Assembly: GCA_002773095.1 (NCBI GenBank)
Contig: PFCG01000001.1
Span: 1-35,637 of the forward strand
DNA from: Candidatus Moranbacteria bacterium CG10_big_fil_rev_8_21_14_0_10_35_21
GTDB taxonomy: Bacteria > Patescibacteriota > Minisyncoccia > Moranbacterales > UBA2206
Length of the DNA stretch: 35,637 nt
Direction: 5' to 3'
Below the pieces are notes generated by a model. The model saw only the letters and a list, made by a program, of their open reading frames with translations, ran no database searches and was not told the origin of the DNA. Position numbers and translations under genes: made by a program. Shown one piece after another: positions 6,200-13,155 of this stretch (within the stretch, counting starts at the first letter, position 1; each line of letters opens with the position of its first letter).

Positions 6200-8041
6200 T
6201 TAAACCTCAATGACAACTGGTAAAACCATTGGTCGTCTTTCGGTCTTCGTGTAGAGATATTGACCAACCACTTCGCGGATATTGTTTTTAATATAATTCC
6301 AATCTACTGGCTGATTAGGAACAGTTTTGGAAGCCACAATTTCTTCCACTTTTCTCTTGGTGGCATTAACTAAATCAAAATTTTCTTTGACGAAAATAAA
6401 GCCTCGGGAAGTGACTTGTGGTTTTCCAATTATTTTTTTGGTTTTGCTGTCAATAATAACAATAATAGTAAACATTCCGTCAGCCGAAAGCACTTGCCGA
6501 TCACGCAAGACTACTTGTCCGATATCACCCACGCCCAAGCCGTCTACGAAAACATAACTGGTAGCTACTTTTTTAGGTAGAATTTTTCCTTTGCCTTTTT
6601 GAAATTCTATGACACTTCCGTTATCTGGAACAATAATATTTTCTTTAGGAAATCCAATGCCGATAGCCAACTTAGCCGCTTCTTTGAGGAAGTAATGGTT
6701 AGCATAAACCGGTATAAAAAAGTCTGGGTTAACTTGTTTAATGACTTCTTTGATAGCCAAGGCATCGCTGTGTCCGCTGATGTGCACATCCATTATATCG
6801 CTATGAATAACATTATCGCACTTGCGGTAAAGATTATCTTTCAATCTTTGAATACTGCGCTCATTGCCTGGAATGACAGACGAAGAAAAAATAATGGTGT
6901 CATTTTTTCTGATTTTGATGAAGCGATGATTTTCATTGATGATTCTAGTTAGAACTGCATTGCCCTCTCCTTGAGCACCGGTGCAGATAACTACAATTTT
7001 ATTTTCTGGATATTTATGAATATCGTTAACGGTTATCAAAGTATCTTTATGAGCTTTGATATAACCTAATTGTTTGGCAATTTCAATATTCATTTTCATA
7101 CTATAGCCATCTAGGGCTACCTTCTTTCCGATTTTTTCTGAGTATTCAATTAATTCTCCAATTCTTCTAACTTGAGAAGAAAAAGTTCCAATAATAACTT
7201 TACCAGTAGCTTCACTGATTAATTTTTCCAAATTGTTATACATTTCTTTTTCGGAAACAGCGACTGGTCGGACATCGGTAGAGCCCAAACTTTCTAACAT
7301 TAAAATTTTTGGTCCCGGAACTTGAGATAGTTTTTCATAAGTAAGAGGTGATCGTCCAATCGGATCTTTATCCAATGTCCAATCTCCAGGATGAATAACT
7401 GTCGCTCCTGGAACATGAATGATGGCTCCGATAGCATCCATAATGGAATGTTCTACTGGAAAAAATCCAATTTCAAACTGGCCTAGTTTTATTTTTTCAT
7501 CTACCGACTTGACCAAAATTGTTTTCAGGCGAGAAGCTGAATTTTTTTGGTGATCTTCTAATCTTTTTTTGATCAATGCCAAAGTTAGGTCGCGTCCGAT
7601 AATGAGAGGATAGCCTAATTTTTCCAAAAGAATAGGTGCGGCTCCAATATGATCCAGATGACCATGACTAAAAATTACTCCGCGGATATTTTTTTCTTTG
7701 CCTTTCAGATAACTAATGTTAGGGATAATGTAATCAATGCCCGGCATATCTTCTTCGGGAAATTGAATACCCATATCCAAAATAACGATGTCTTGTCCAT
7801 ATTCAAACACAGTCATATTACGACCTACTTCTTCCATACCGCCCAAAGGAATAATCTTTAAGGACAGTTCTTTTTCCGAAGAAGTGGGTTTATTTTCAGT
7901 TTTAGGGCTAGCCACAAAGTTCTTATTGTAAGGTCTTTGAGGTCTTCTTGGTGCAAAAGACGGGCGTTTTTTTTGGACGCCAGTCCCAGTAGATGGTCTT
8001 GCATAGACTATACCATCTATGGTTTTGATTTTTTTTATCAT
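6200..8041 (-). CDS. rnj: Ribonuclease J
   Basis: Metallo-beta-lactamase/beta-CASP ribonuclease (613 aa) with predicted 5'-exo and endonuclease activity in mRNA decay and rRNA maturation. A basic, low-complexity N-terminal extension of about 60 residues precedes PLGGMEEVGRN. The metal site SHGHLDH is at 125-131, with His198 (FPVEHS), Asp220 (HPGDW), a beta-CASP domain (SSQVRRIGELIEY; SSSVIPGNE) and the HISGHS motif at 420-425. The expected PVHGE motif with a metal-binding His reads PVYANHYF, so that His is Tyr446, with a His at 449. A C-terminal domain is present. It lies 9 nt after the isomerase gene. Confidence 0.94.
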   Translation of the reverse strand: MIKKIKTIDGIVYARPSTGTGVQKKRPSFAPRRPQRPYNKNFVASPKTENKPTSSEKELSLKIIPLGGMEEVGRNMTVFEYGQDIVILDMGIQFPEEDMPGIDYIIPNISYLKGKEKNIRGVIFSHGHLDHIGAAPILLEKLGYPLIIGRDLTLALIKKRLEDHQKNSASRLKTILVKSVDEKIKLGQFEIGFFPVEHSIMDAIGAIIHVPGATVIHPGDWTLDKDPIGRSPLTYEKLSQVPGPKILMLESLGSTDVRPVAVSEKEMYNNLEKLISEATGKVIIGTFSSQVRRIGELIEYSEKIGKKVALDGYSMKMNIEIAKQLGYIKAHKDTLITVNDIHKYPENKIVVICTGAQGEGNAVLTRIINENHRFIKIRKNDTIIFSSSVIPGNERSIQRLKDNLYRKCDNVIHSDIMDVHISGHSDALAIKEVIKQVNPDFFIPVYANHYFLKEAAKLAIGIGFPKENIIVPDNGSVIEFQKGKGKILPKKVATSYVFVDGLGVGDIGQVVLRDRQVLSADGMFTIIVIIDSKTKKIIGKPQVTSRGFIFVKENFDLVNATKRKVEEIVASKTVPNQPVDWNYIKNNIREVVGQYLYTKTERRPMVLPVVIEV

Positions 8042-8050
8042 TTTATAAAG

Positions 8051-9067
8051 TTAAGTTAATTGCTGTTTAAGATTTTCAACCATAGCTACTGGAGTCGGAT
8101 CTTGTCCGTATTCCAAAGCTAAATAGTAGGAAACCCAATCTCCCAAAAGAAGAGTGGAAAAAATTGAATCTAAAATATTGGAACTGTTCATTTCAATTCG
8201 AGTATTTTGAATGTTTTTTTTGGCTAAAATTTCGGAAGTGATATTTATTCTTTTTAAGGTTTGAGGGTGGTCAGTTTGGTTAGTCAGATTGATTAAATGA
8301 AATTTTCCTTGAGGAAGAGTAAATCCTACCATCTCATTATGATTGAGTTCCGGATAACTATTATAGAAAGCCGGAGTTTTGGCATTTTCATTTATTTTTA
8401 TTTTCCAAATCATAGCTAAAGCACGGAATTTTTCGGAAGCGTAGATAATCGGAATTTTTTCAAATAATTTTTTGGCGATTTCTGCTCCTTGTTTTTCCAA
8501 ATCAGAAATTTGTTCGGATAATTTTTTCTGAGCTTGGGCTATGTTTTCGGATGGGTTCTCTATTTTTTCAGCCTTGGCTAAAATTCCCAGAATAGCTGAA
8601 AAGAAATAACCACTGGCGCATCTTGGTTGAATGCCAGCTGGCAAAGAGACGAGAGGAATATTATTTTTCTGACAAATTTCGGCTAGCTTTCCTCCCGAAG
8701 AAATTCCAATGGCTGGCAATTTAGCCTTGAGAGCTTCTTCTAAAGAAGATAGAGTTTCTTCGGTATTTCCAGAATAAGAAGCAAAAATATTGAGACTATT
8801 TTTGTAAGCTTCCGCAGGGAGAGCGTAGGTTCTGTTTTGAAGAACGGTTAAATGAGAATTTTGGTCGGAATTTTTTTGGAATAAATCATCCAAATAAATT
8901 TTCAAAATATCTCCGGGCAAAGCCGATCCGCCCATTCCAGAAATAACGATGGAGTTAAAATTACTAGGAATTTTTATGTCTTTGGCTAAGGCCAAACCTT
9001 GGGTTAATTGGCTGGGAGAATCAAGGATGACTTGTCTCATATTCTCCTGATCTATTTTTTGGTCCAT
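8051..9067 (-). CDS. Bifunctional phosphoglucose/phosphomannose isomerase
   Basis: SIS-domain isomerase (338 aa) of the PGI/PMI type, interconverting glucose-6-P, fructose-6-P and mannose-6-P. Motifs include GMGGSA (44-49), SYSGNTEET (97-105), the family-specific PAGIQPR (143-149) and ELNHNE (240-245), which contains catalytic Glu and His candidates. It supplies Man-6-P for the mutase at 3705 and the guanylyltransferase at 11490. It lies 9 nt upstream of the RNase J start, so the two are almost certainly cotranscribed. It is separated from the upstream solute-binding protein by a 99-nt gap filled with a palindromic element. Confidence 0.92.
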   Translation of the reverse strand: MDQKIDQENMRQVILDSPSQLTQGLALAKDIKIPSNFNSIVISGMGGSALPGDILKIYLDDLFQKNSDQNSHLTVLQNRTYALPAEAYKNSLNIFASYSGNTEETLSSLEEALKAKLPAIGISSGGKLAEICQKNNIPLVSLPAGIQPRCASGYFFSAILGILAKAEKIENPSENIAQAQKKLSEQISDLEKQGAEIAKKLFEKIPIIYASEKFRALAMIWKIKINENAKTPAFYNSYPELNHNEMVGFTLPQGKFHLINLTNQTDHPQTLKRINITSEILAKKNIQNTRIEMNSSNILDSIFSTLLLGDWVSYYLALEYGQDPTPVAMVENLKQQLT

Positions 9068-9087
9068 ATTTTTATTTATCTAATTAA

Positions 9088-9161
9088 CCCCGTTAAATTT
9101 ACGCGAAGCGGAACTTATTTAATTGGGTTAAATTTCGCCATAGGCGAAGAATTTAATGGGG
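9088..9161. repeat. Palindromic element, intergenic copy
   Basis: Outer arms CCCCGTTAAATT (9088-9099) and AATTTAATGGGG (9150-9161) pair with one mismatch. Inside are two small hairpins: CGC-GAA-GCG (9102-9110) and TTCGCC-ATA-GGCGAA (about 9134-9148). It shares CCCCGTTAAAT exactly with the element in ychF, and the CGCC-ATA-GGCG core with the palindrome at 2198-2214. It nearly fills the gap between the solute-binding protein and isomerase genes. Confidence 0.7.
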
Positions 9162-9166
9162 ATTTT

Positions 9167-10828
9167 TTATTTCCAAATTCTTTTAGTTTTCAAATACCAA
9201 TGATTAATATTGGCAAAGCGACGAGCAGGGGAAACCAAATTTTGAATTTCTATACCACGCACCTTTTTGTTGATAGGGTAAATGTAGTTTGGGCTGTAAA
9301 GAAAAATAGCGGGAATTTCCTGAATTAATTTATCTTGAAATTCCTTATAAATCTCAGCTCTTTTATTTAAATCAAACTCGGTTCGGACGGAATCAATCAA
9401 TTTGTCAGTATCTCCGTCTCCAAAAAGAGAAAGATTAAGACCGGGATCTTTTTTCTGAGTGGAATGCCAGAAAGAATAAGGATCGGAATCTCCACCTAAA
9501 ACTTGTCCAAAAAGAAGAGCGTCGTATTCTCTAGGGCGAATATAATTTTGCTGAATATCAGAAATAGAAAAGGTGTTGACTTCTACTTTAACTCCAATTT
9601 TTTCCCATTGTCGTTTCAAAATTTCGGCTGTTTCAGCGAGTTCCGGCCAATCAGTAGTGACTAATGAAATTTGTAGGATATCTCCATCTTTGGCGCGAAA
9701 GCCATCTTCACCTTTAGGCCAACCCTTTTCATCCAAAATACGGTTAGCTTTTTCTGGGTCAAAATCCATTTTATTTATTTCTTCTGTATAGCCAGTCATA
9801 CCCTTAAGAAAAGGAGAGGAAACTGGATAACCATTACCACCCAAAACTTCTGAAATTATTTCATTTCTATCGGTGGCGTAGGCTATAGCTTCCCTGACTT
9901 CATCATAAGCCAAAGGCAAACTTTGAGTTTGATTCAAAAAAACAGCAAAATAACGAGGGACATTAAATTTATGAGTAGCAGTACTTTGTTGAAGTTTTAG
10001 ATCGCCAATTTTTCCTGAAGAAAGGCTACTAATACCCATAATCTCTTTCTTATTGTAGGCGTTTATAATTTCCTCATCGTCAGCATAAAAATTGAAAGTT
10101 AGTTTAGCTATATTTGGTTTTCCTTCAAAATAGTTTGGATTAGCCACCAATTTATAACTCAAAATATTTCCGTTAGAATCTTTTTGAAAGGAAGTATATT
10201 TATAAGGTCCAGTTCCGATGGGTTCCAGATTAAGGTTAGTCAGAGCGAATTTTTCTGGATTAACCGATTCCCAAATGTGTTTGGGTAAAATTCCGAAAGT
10301 CAGATTATTTAAAAAGCCAACGTAAGGAGTCTTTATTTTGAAAACGATAGTATGATCATCTTCTGATGTTACTTCTACTCCTTGCCAATTCAAGCGAAGG
10401 GGGCTTTTATAGGCTGGGTCAGTAATCAAATTAAGAGTAAAAACCACATCTTTGGCCGAAAAAGTTTTTTTATCATGCCAGAAAACATCTTTTTTTAGAC
10501 GAACAGTGTATTGGGTTTTATCTTCGGAAATTTCGTAGCTTTCAGCTAAATCATTTTTTAATTGTCCGTCATTTTCATAGCGCAAAAGTCCACTATAAGT
10601 CATTTGCACCAAATCTTCGTCAGCATTATTAGATTGAGAAAGGATGGGATTAATATGTAGAGGCTGACCAACGATACCTTCTATGTATTCTCCTCCATAT
10701 TTAGGCACGGCTTCAGTTCGGGAAAGATAAGACATCACGCCCCAGCCGACAATAGAGCCAATCAAAATAATAACCAAAGAATAGAGAAATATTTTTTCCT
10801 TAATATTAAGAAAAGAAACCACCCCCAT
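9167..10828 (-). CDS. ABC-type solute-binding protein, family 5 (peptide-binding type)
   Basis: A 553-aa extracytoplasmic solute-binding protein of the SBP_bac_5 (oligopeptide/nickel) family. It has an N-terminal membrane anchor at about residues 13-34 without an obvious lipobox, so it is probably tethered by an uncleaved helix on the outer face. The mature domain starts near GGEYIEGIVGQPLHINP and includes the signatures YSGLLRYENDGQ, DLAESYEIS, VFTLNLI and GTGPYKY. It would capture peptides for uptake, which suits a host-dependent cell. No permease or ATPase genes accompany it here, so its partners must lie elsewhere. It is 61 nt downstream of secG. Confidence 0.88.
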   Translation of the reverse strand: MGVVSFLNIKEKIFLYSLVIILIGSIVGWGVMSYLSRTEAVPKYGGEYIEGIVGQPLHINPILSQSNNADEDLVQMTYSGLLRYENDGQLKNDLAESYEISEDKTQYTVRLKKDVFWHDKKTFSAKDVVFTLNLITDPAYKSPLRLNWQGVEVTSEDDHTIVFKIKTPYVGFLNNLTFGILPKHIWESVNPEKFALTNLNLEPIGTGPYKYTSFQKDSNGNILSYKLVANPNYFEGKPNIAKLTFNFYADDEEIINAYNKKEIMGISSLSSGKIGDLKLQQSTATHKFNVPRYFAVFLNQTQSLPLAYDEVREAIAYATDRNEIISEVLGGNGYPVSSPFLKGMTGYTEEINKMDFDPEKANRILDEKGWPKGEDGFRAKDGDILQISLVTTDWPELAETAEILKRQWEKIGVKVEVNTFSISDIQQNYIRPREYDALLFGQVLGGDSDPYSFWHSTQKKDPGLNLSLFGDGDTDKLIDSVRTEFDLNKRAEIYKEFQDKLIQEIPAIFLYSPNYIYPINKKVRGIEIQNLVSPARRFANINHWYLKTKRIWK

Positions 10829-10889
10829 CCATTTTTTGAGAAAAGAAATATTCGGTTTTGGGAAAATACTTATATGATTAATTTAATGG

Positions 10890-11120
10890 TTAAGAAAATT
10901 TATTAGCCATCACCAAATTGGCAATAGCTAGAAGTATAAAAAGAGTGGCTAATAAAACAGTAAATTGCATAAGGAATTTTTCTAAACCTCGCTTACTATA
11001 ATAACCTCCAAAATCTCCTCCAAAAGAGGAAGAGAGTCCAGCGCCACGGTTTTGCATCAAAATAGAGCCAATTAATAAAATGGCCACTACTATTTCTGCT
11101 ATGTTGATTATTTGAAGCAT
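10890..11120 (-). CDS. secG: Preprotein translocase subunit SecG
   Basis: A 76-aa membrane protein with two helices (about 5-22 and 52-72). Between them is the conserved cytoplasmic loop LMQNRGAGLSSSFGG, characteristic of SecG, the auxiliary subunit of the SecYEG channel. It has its own promoter at 11192-11220. The leader contains a small hairpin (11148-11167) near its middle. Confidence 0.92.
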   Translation of the reverse strand: MLQIINIAEIVVAILLIGSILMQNRGAGLSSSFGGDFGGYYSKRGLEKFLMQFTVLLATLFILLAIANLVMANKFS

Positions 11121-11147
11121 AGTTGTTTTTGAAGAGGTTTCTTTTTG

Positions 11148-11167
11148 GGCTTACCCAATGGGTAGCC
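11148..11167. repeat. Short inverted repeat in the secG leader
   Basis: GGCT-T-ACCC-AA-T-GGGT-AGCC forms a hairpin with one unpaired base. It lies between the secG promoter and its start and has no U-tract on either strand, so it is not a simple terminator. Confidence 0.45.
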
Positions 11168-11191
11168 AGAAGATTCTACAAAGCTTTTATT

Positions 11192-11220
11192 ATCCTATCA
11201 TAAAGGAAGACCGGTGTCAA
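11192..11220 (-). promoter_or_regulatory. Promoter of secG
   Basis: On the minus strand: consensus TTGACA (plus 11215-11220), 17 bp, TAGGAT (plus 11192-11197) with TGA directly before it (extended -10). The -35 starts 2 bp after the stop codon of the 73-aa gene. The leader is about 65 nt. Confidence 0.7.
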
Positions 11221-11222
11221 TA

Positions 11223-11444
11223 TCAAGATTTTTTAGGTCTATTAATTAGGGCTTTAAGTTGAAAAACACTTTTGCCAGAAACTCGCACTTTTTCCTTTCT
11301 TTTTTTGCTGTCCCCGCCTGCAAAGTTATGTTTATAAACTGACAAAATTTCATCCGAGTCCATCTCAGTTAATAATTTCTTTCCATCGTCAATATGAAGT
11401 GCATTGCGGGCAGGTCTTTTTTCCGCTTTGATTTTTCTTTTCAT
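11223..11444 (-). CDS. Small basic hypothetical protein (73 aa)
   Basis: I do not recognise this protein. It is very basic (starting MKRKIKAEKRPARNAL and ending RPKKS), has no membrane segment, and looks soluble with an acidic central patch (DDGKKLLTEMDSDE). It is the only recognised gene in the window ending in TGA. An extended -10 TGATATAAT (plus 11454-11459 for the hexamer) lies immediately upstream, so the mRNA would be essentially leaderless. The composition could suit a nucleic-acid-binding role, but that is a guess. Confidence 0.6.
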   Translation of the reverse strand: MKRKIKAEKRPARNALHIDDGKKLLTEMDSDEILSVYKHNFAGGDSKKRKEKVRVSGKSVFQLKALINRPKKS

Positions 11445-11453
11445 TGTGCTTTA

Positions 11454-11459
11454 ATTATA
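11454..11459 (-). promoter_or_regulatory. Extended -10 promoter for the 73-aa gene
   Basis: On the minus strand TGA-TATAAT with no good -35. The predicted start is about 11447, only around 3 nt before the ATG at 11444, implying a leaderless or near-leaderless transcript. Confidence 0.5.
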
Positions 11460-11489
11460 TCATAAAAACAGAATAACATTTAAAAAACT

Positions 11490-12590
11490 ATGTCAGAAAA
11501 AAATCAAGATTTCTATATGGTCATTATGGCTGGAGGAGTAGGCACCAGACTTTGGCCAGTCAGTCGAGAAAAGATGCCTAAACAATTCCAGAAGTTCACT
11601 TCTTCCAAAACCATGATTCAAGAAACCTACAGCCGAGTCGCCAGGGTTGTTCCCAAAGAAAATATTTTTGTTTCCACTTCGTTGGTTTATAAAAAATTGG
11701 TTCAACAACAACTTCCAGGAATAAAAAATAGCCAATTAATTATTGAACCAGTAGCGCGAGGCACTGCGCCAGCCATTGCTTTGGTGGCTAAATATATGTA
11801 TAAAATCAACCCGAAGGCGGTAGTGGCTACTATTGCTTCTGATCACGCCATTAAAAATGTGGATGAATTCGTTTCGGCTTTGTCGGTTGCTCTGCAAGTC
11901 TCTTCGGAAAAAAGAGATAATTTAATTACGATTGGAGTTAAGCCTACCTTTGCTGAAACCGGGTTTGGCTACATCAAAATGGGGGCAGAGCTTTTTTCAG
12001 TCGGTAAGAAAAAAATATTTGGAGTAAAAGAATTTTTAGAAAAACCAGACAAAAAAACGGCTGAAAAATTTTTGAATAATCGGAAATATCTTTGGAATGC
12101 CGGCTATTTTATTTTTTCTGCTCAAGATTTTTTAGGTTGGGTCAAAAAATTATCTCCCAAGATCAATCAAGCCTTGAATAAGATCGAAAAAGAATGGGGC
12201 AAAAAAAACCCCAACAACAAGCAAATAGAAAAAATATATTCAGCTTTGAAAAATCAGCCAGTAGAACCAGTGATTGTGGAAAAATTACCCAAGAAAAATC
12301 TCTTGGTGGTGCCTTCTAAAATGCACTGGAGCGACGTAGGTAGTTGGGGAGCTCTTTTTGACTTTTTCAAAGAAAAGGTAAAATCATCTATGATTGTGAA
12401 AGGTAAGCACGTGGATGTTAACAGTCAGGATTGCTTGGTTTATGCCAAAGAAAAATTAATTGCCACGGTGGGATTGAAAAACATTATTATTGTAGAAACC
12501 GAGGATGCTATTTTAGTAGCCGATAGAAACAAGACGGGAGAGATAAAGAAAATTATTGAAAAACTGAAAAAGAAAGGGAAACATTTGTAA
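11490..12590 (+). CDS. manC: Mannose-1-phosphate guanylyltransferase
   Basis: Nucleotidyltransferase (366 aa) making GDP-mannose from Man-1-P and GTP. Visible motifs are GGVGTRLWPVSR (15-26), PKQF (30-33), SDH (117-119), FLEKPD (182-187), NAGYF (203-207) and SDVGSW (281-286). The C-terminal isomerase domain of bifunctional ManC/AlgA enzymes is missing, which fits with a separate isomerase at 8051. The GDP-mannose may feed cell-surface glycans or pilin/EF-P glycosylation, although no glycosyltransferase is in the window. No Shine-Dalgarno is visible, and the gene is divergent from the 73-aa gene. Confidence 0.93.
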   Translation: MSEKNQDFYMVIMAGGVGTRLWPVSREKMPKQFQKFTSSKTMIQETYSRVARVVPKENIFVSTSLVYKKLVQQQLPGIKNSQLIIEPVARGTAPAIALVAKYMYKINPKAVVATIASDHAIKNVDEFVSALSVALQVSSEKRDNLITIGVKPTFAETGFGYIKMGAELFSVGKKKIFGVKEFLEKPDKKTAEKFLNNRKYLWNAGYFIFSAQDFLGWVKKLSPKINQALNKIEKEWGKKNPNNKQIEKIYSALKNQPVEPVIVEKLPKKNLLVVPSKMHWSDVGSWGALFDFFKEKVKSSMIVKGKHVDVNSQDCLVYAKEKLIATVGLKNIIIVETEDAILVADRNKTGEIKKIIEKLKKKGKHL

Positions 12591-12680
12591 AAATCTAAGA
12601 ATATACAAAAAACATTGTTTTTGATAGGAATATATAATGTCAAAATAGTAATCTTAACAATTTATAATAAGGAGGATGGG

Positions 12681-12818
12681 ATGAATAAATTTGATCAGCC
12701 GGATAATCCAAAAGATTCATTAACAATGTTTATGTTTGCTTTTATGATGGTTGTATCTGTTGTTTCTCCATTACTTTTGTATATAATCGTCAAAAAGATA
12801 TACTCGTCCTTTTTTTAA
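12681..12818 (+). CDS. Small putative membrane protein (45 aa)
   Basis: A 45-residue ORF with a strong Shine-Dalgarno GGAGG (12671-12675) placed 5 nt before the ATG, which is rare in this window. The first 14 residues are polar (MNKFDQPDNPKDSL). The rest is one long hydrophobic helix (about 15-38) ending in KKIYSSFF. An upstream in-frame ATG at 12615 is less likely because it lacks a ribosome binding site and precedes a TATAAT at 12633. No family is recognised. It may form a small operon with the frameshifted ORF at 12837 and is closed by the terminator at 12966. Confidence 0.55.
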   Translation: MNKFDQPDNPKDSLTMFMFAFMMVVSVVSPLLLYIIVKKIYSSFF

Positions 12819-12836
12819 ATGAAATGGAGGGGTAGT

Positions 12837-12940
12837 GTGGTAAATATTTTTTACCGGTAACATTGGGAACTGCTGGGCTTTGGGCGGTTATCTGCTATTT
12901 TTTTCTTAAATTTTTCAAGAGTATAGTTAAAAAAAATTAA
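12837..12940 (+). pseudogene. Frameshifted small membrane peptide ORF
   Basis: A GTG at 12837 follows a strong Shine-Dalgarno (GGAGGGG, 12826-12832) and encodes V-V-N-I-F before hitting a stop in its own frame. Shifting by one base at the T6 tract (12847-12852) opens a coherent membrane peptide (LPVTLGTAGLWAVICYFF then a Lys-rich tail ending KKN), stopping at 12938-12940. The original gene was presumably about 34 residues. Decay by a one-base deletion, slippage at the homopolymer, or a sequencing error would all fit. No intact start exists in the second frame. Confidence 0.35.
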
Positions 12941-12965
12941 GAGTAGTGAATGTAAATATTTTATA

Positions 12966-12996
12966 GACCCGACTATTAAGTTTAGTTGGGGTTTTT
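12966..12996 (+). terminator. Terminator of the small membrane-peptide unit
   Basis: ACCCGACTA pairs with TAGTTGGGGT (one bulged G) across TTAAGTT, then a TTTTT tract follows. It closes the 12681-12940 unit on the plus strand. Confidence 0.6.
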
Positions 12997-13006
12997 GTTT
13001 GGATGA

Positions 13007-13034
13007 GAAAAAAGAGGCTTCTATAGAGGCCTCT
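13007..13034 (-). terminator. Terminator-like hairpin on the minus strand
   Basis: AGAGGC/GCCTCT arms (13013-13018 and 13029-13034) with a T-run on the minus-strand 3' side (plus 13007-13012). No convincing minus-strand gene leads into it. The rest of 12997-13085 shows nothing I can name. Confidence 0.45.
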
Positions 13035-13085
13035 AAAATTTTCCTAAAAAGCAGTTGCTTATCCAATAAATCGTTTCTATTATCA

Positions 13086-13102
13086 AAGACTTTACAAGTC
13101 TT
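13086..13102. promoter_or_regulatory. Palindrome overlapping the uvrA -35 box (candidate operator)
   Basis: AAGACTT-TAC-AAGTCTT is a perfect 7-bp inverted repeat. It covers the TTTACA -35 hexamer of the uvrA promoter. It does not match the classical E. coli or Bacillus LexA boxes but has the geometry of a repressor site. Confidence 0.5.
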
Positions 13103-13119
13103 ATAAAATACTATATACT
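13091..13119 (+). promoter_or_regulatory. Promoter of uvrA
   Basis: TTTACA (13091-13096), 17 bp, TATACT (13114-13119), each one base from consensus. The predicted start is near 13126, about 30 nt before the ATG. Confidence 0.65.
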
Positions 13120-13155
13120 CCATCACTAGCAGTTAACTTTTTCTTTTTCTCAAAA

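Noticed and set aside
11223-11225. Possible TGA recoding (code 25, Gracilibacteria type)
   Set aside because: Long conserved proteins show no in-frame TGA, so TGA is not a sense codon here. The single TGA is simply a stop.
12851-13126. 91-aa minus-strand ORF
   Set aside because: It runs through two terminator-like hairpins and the uvrA promoter, and its composition looks random.
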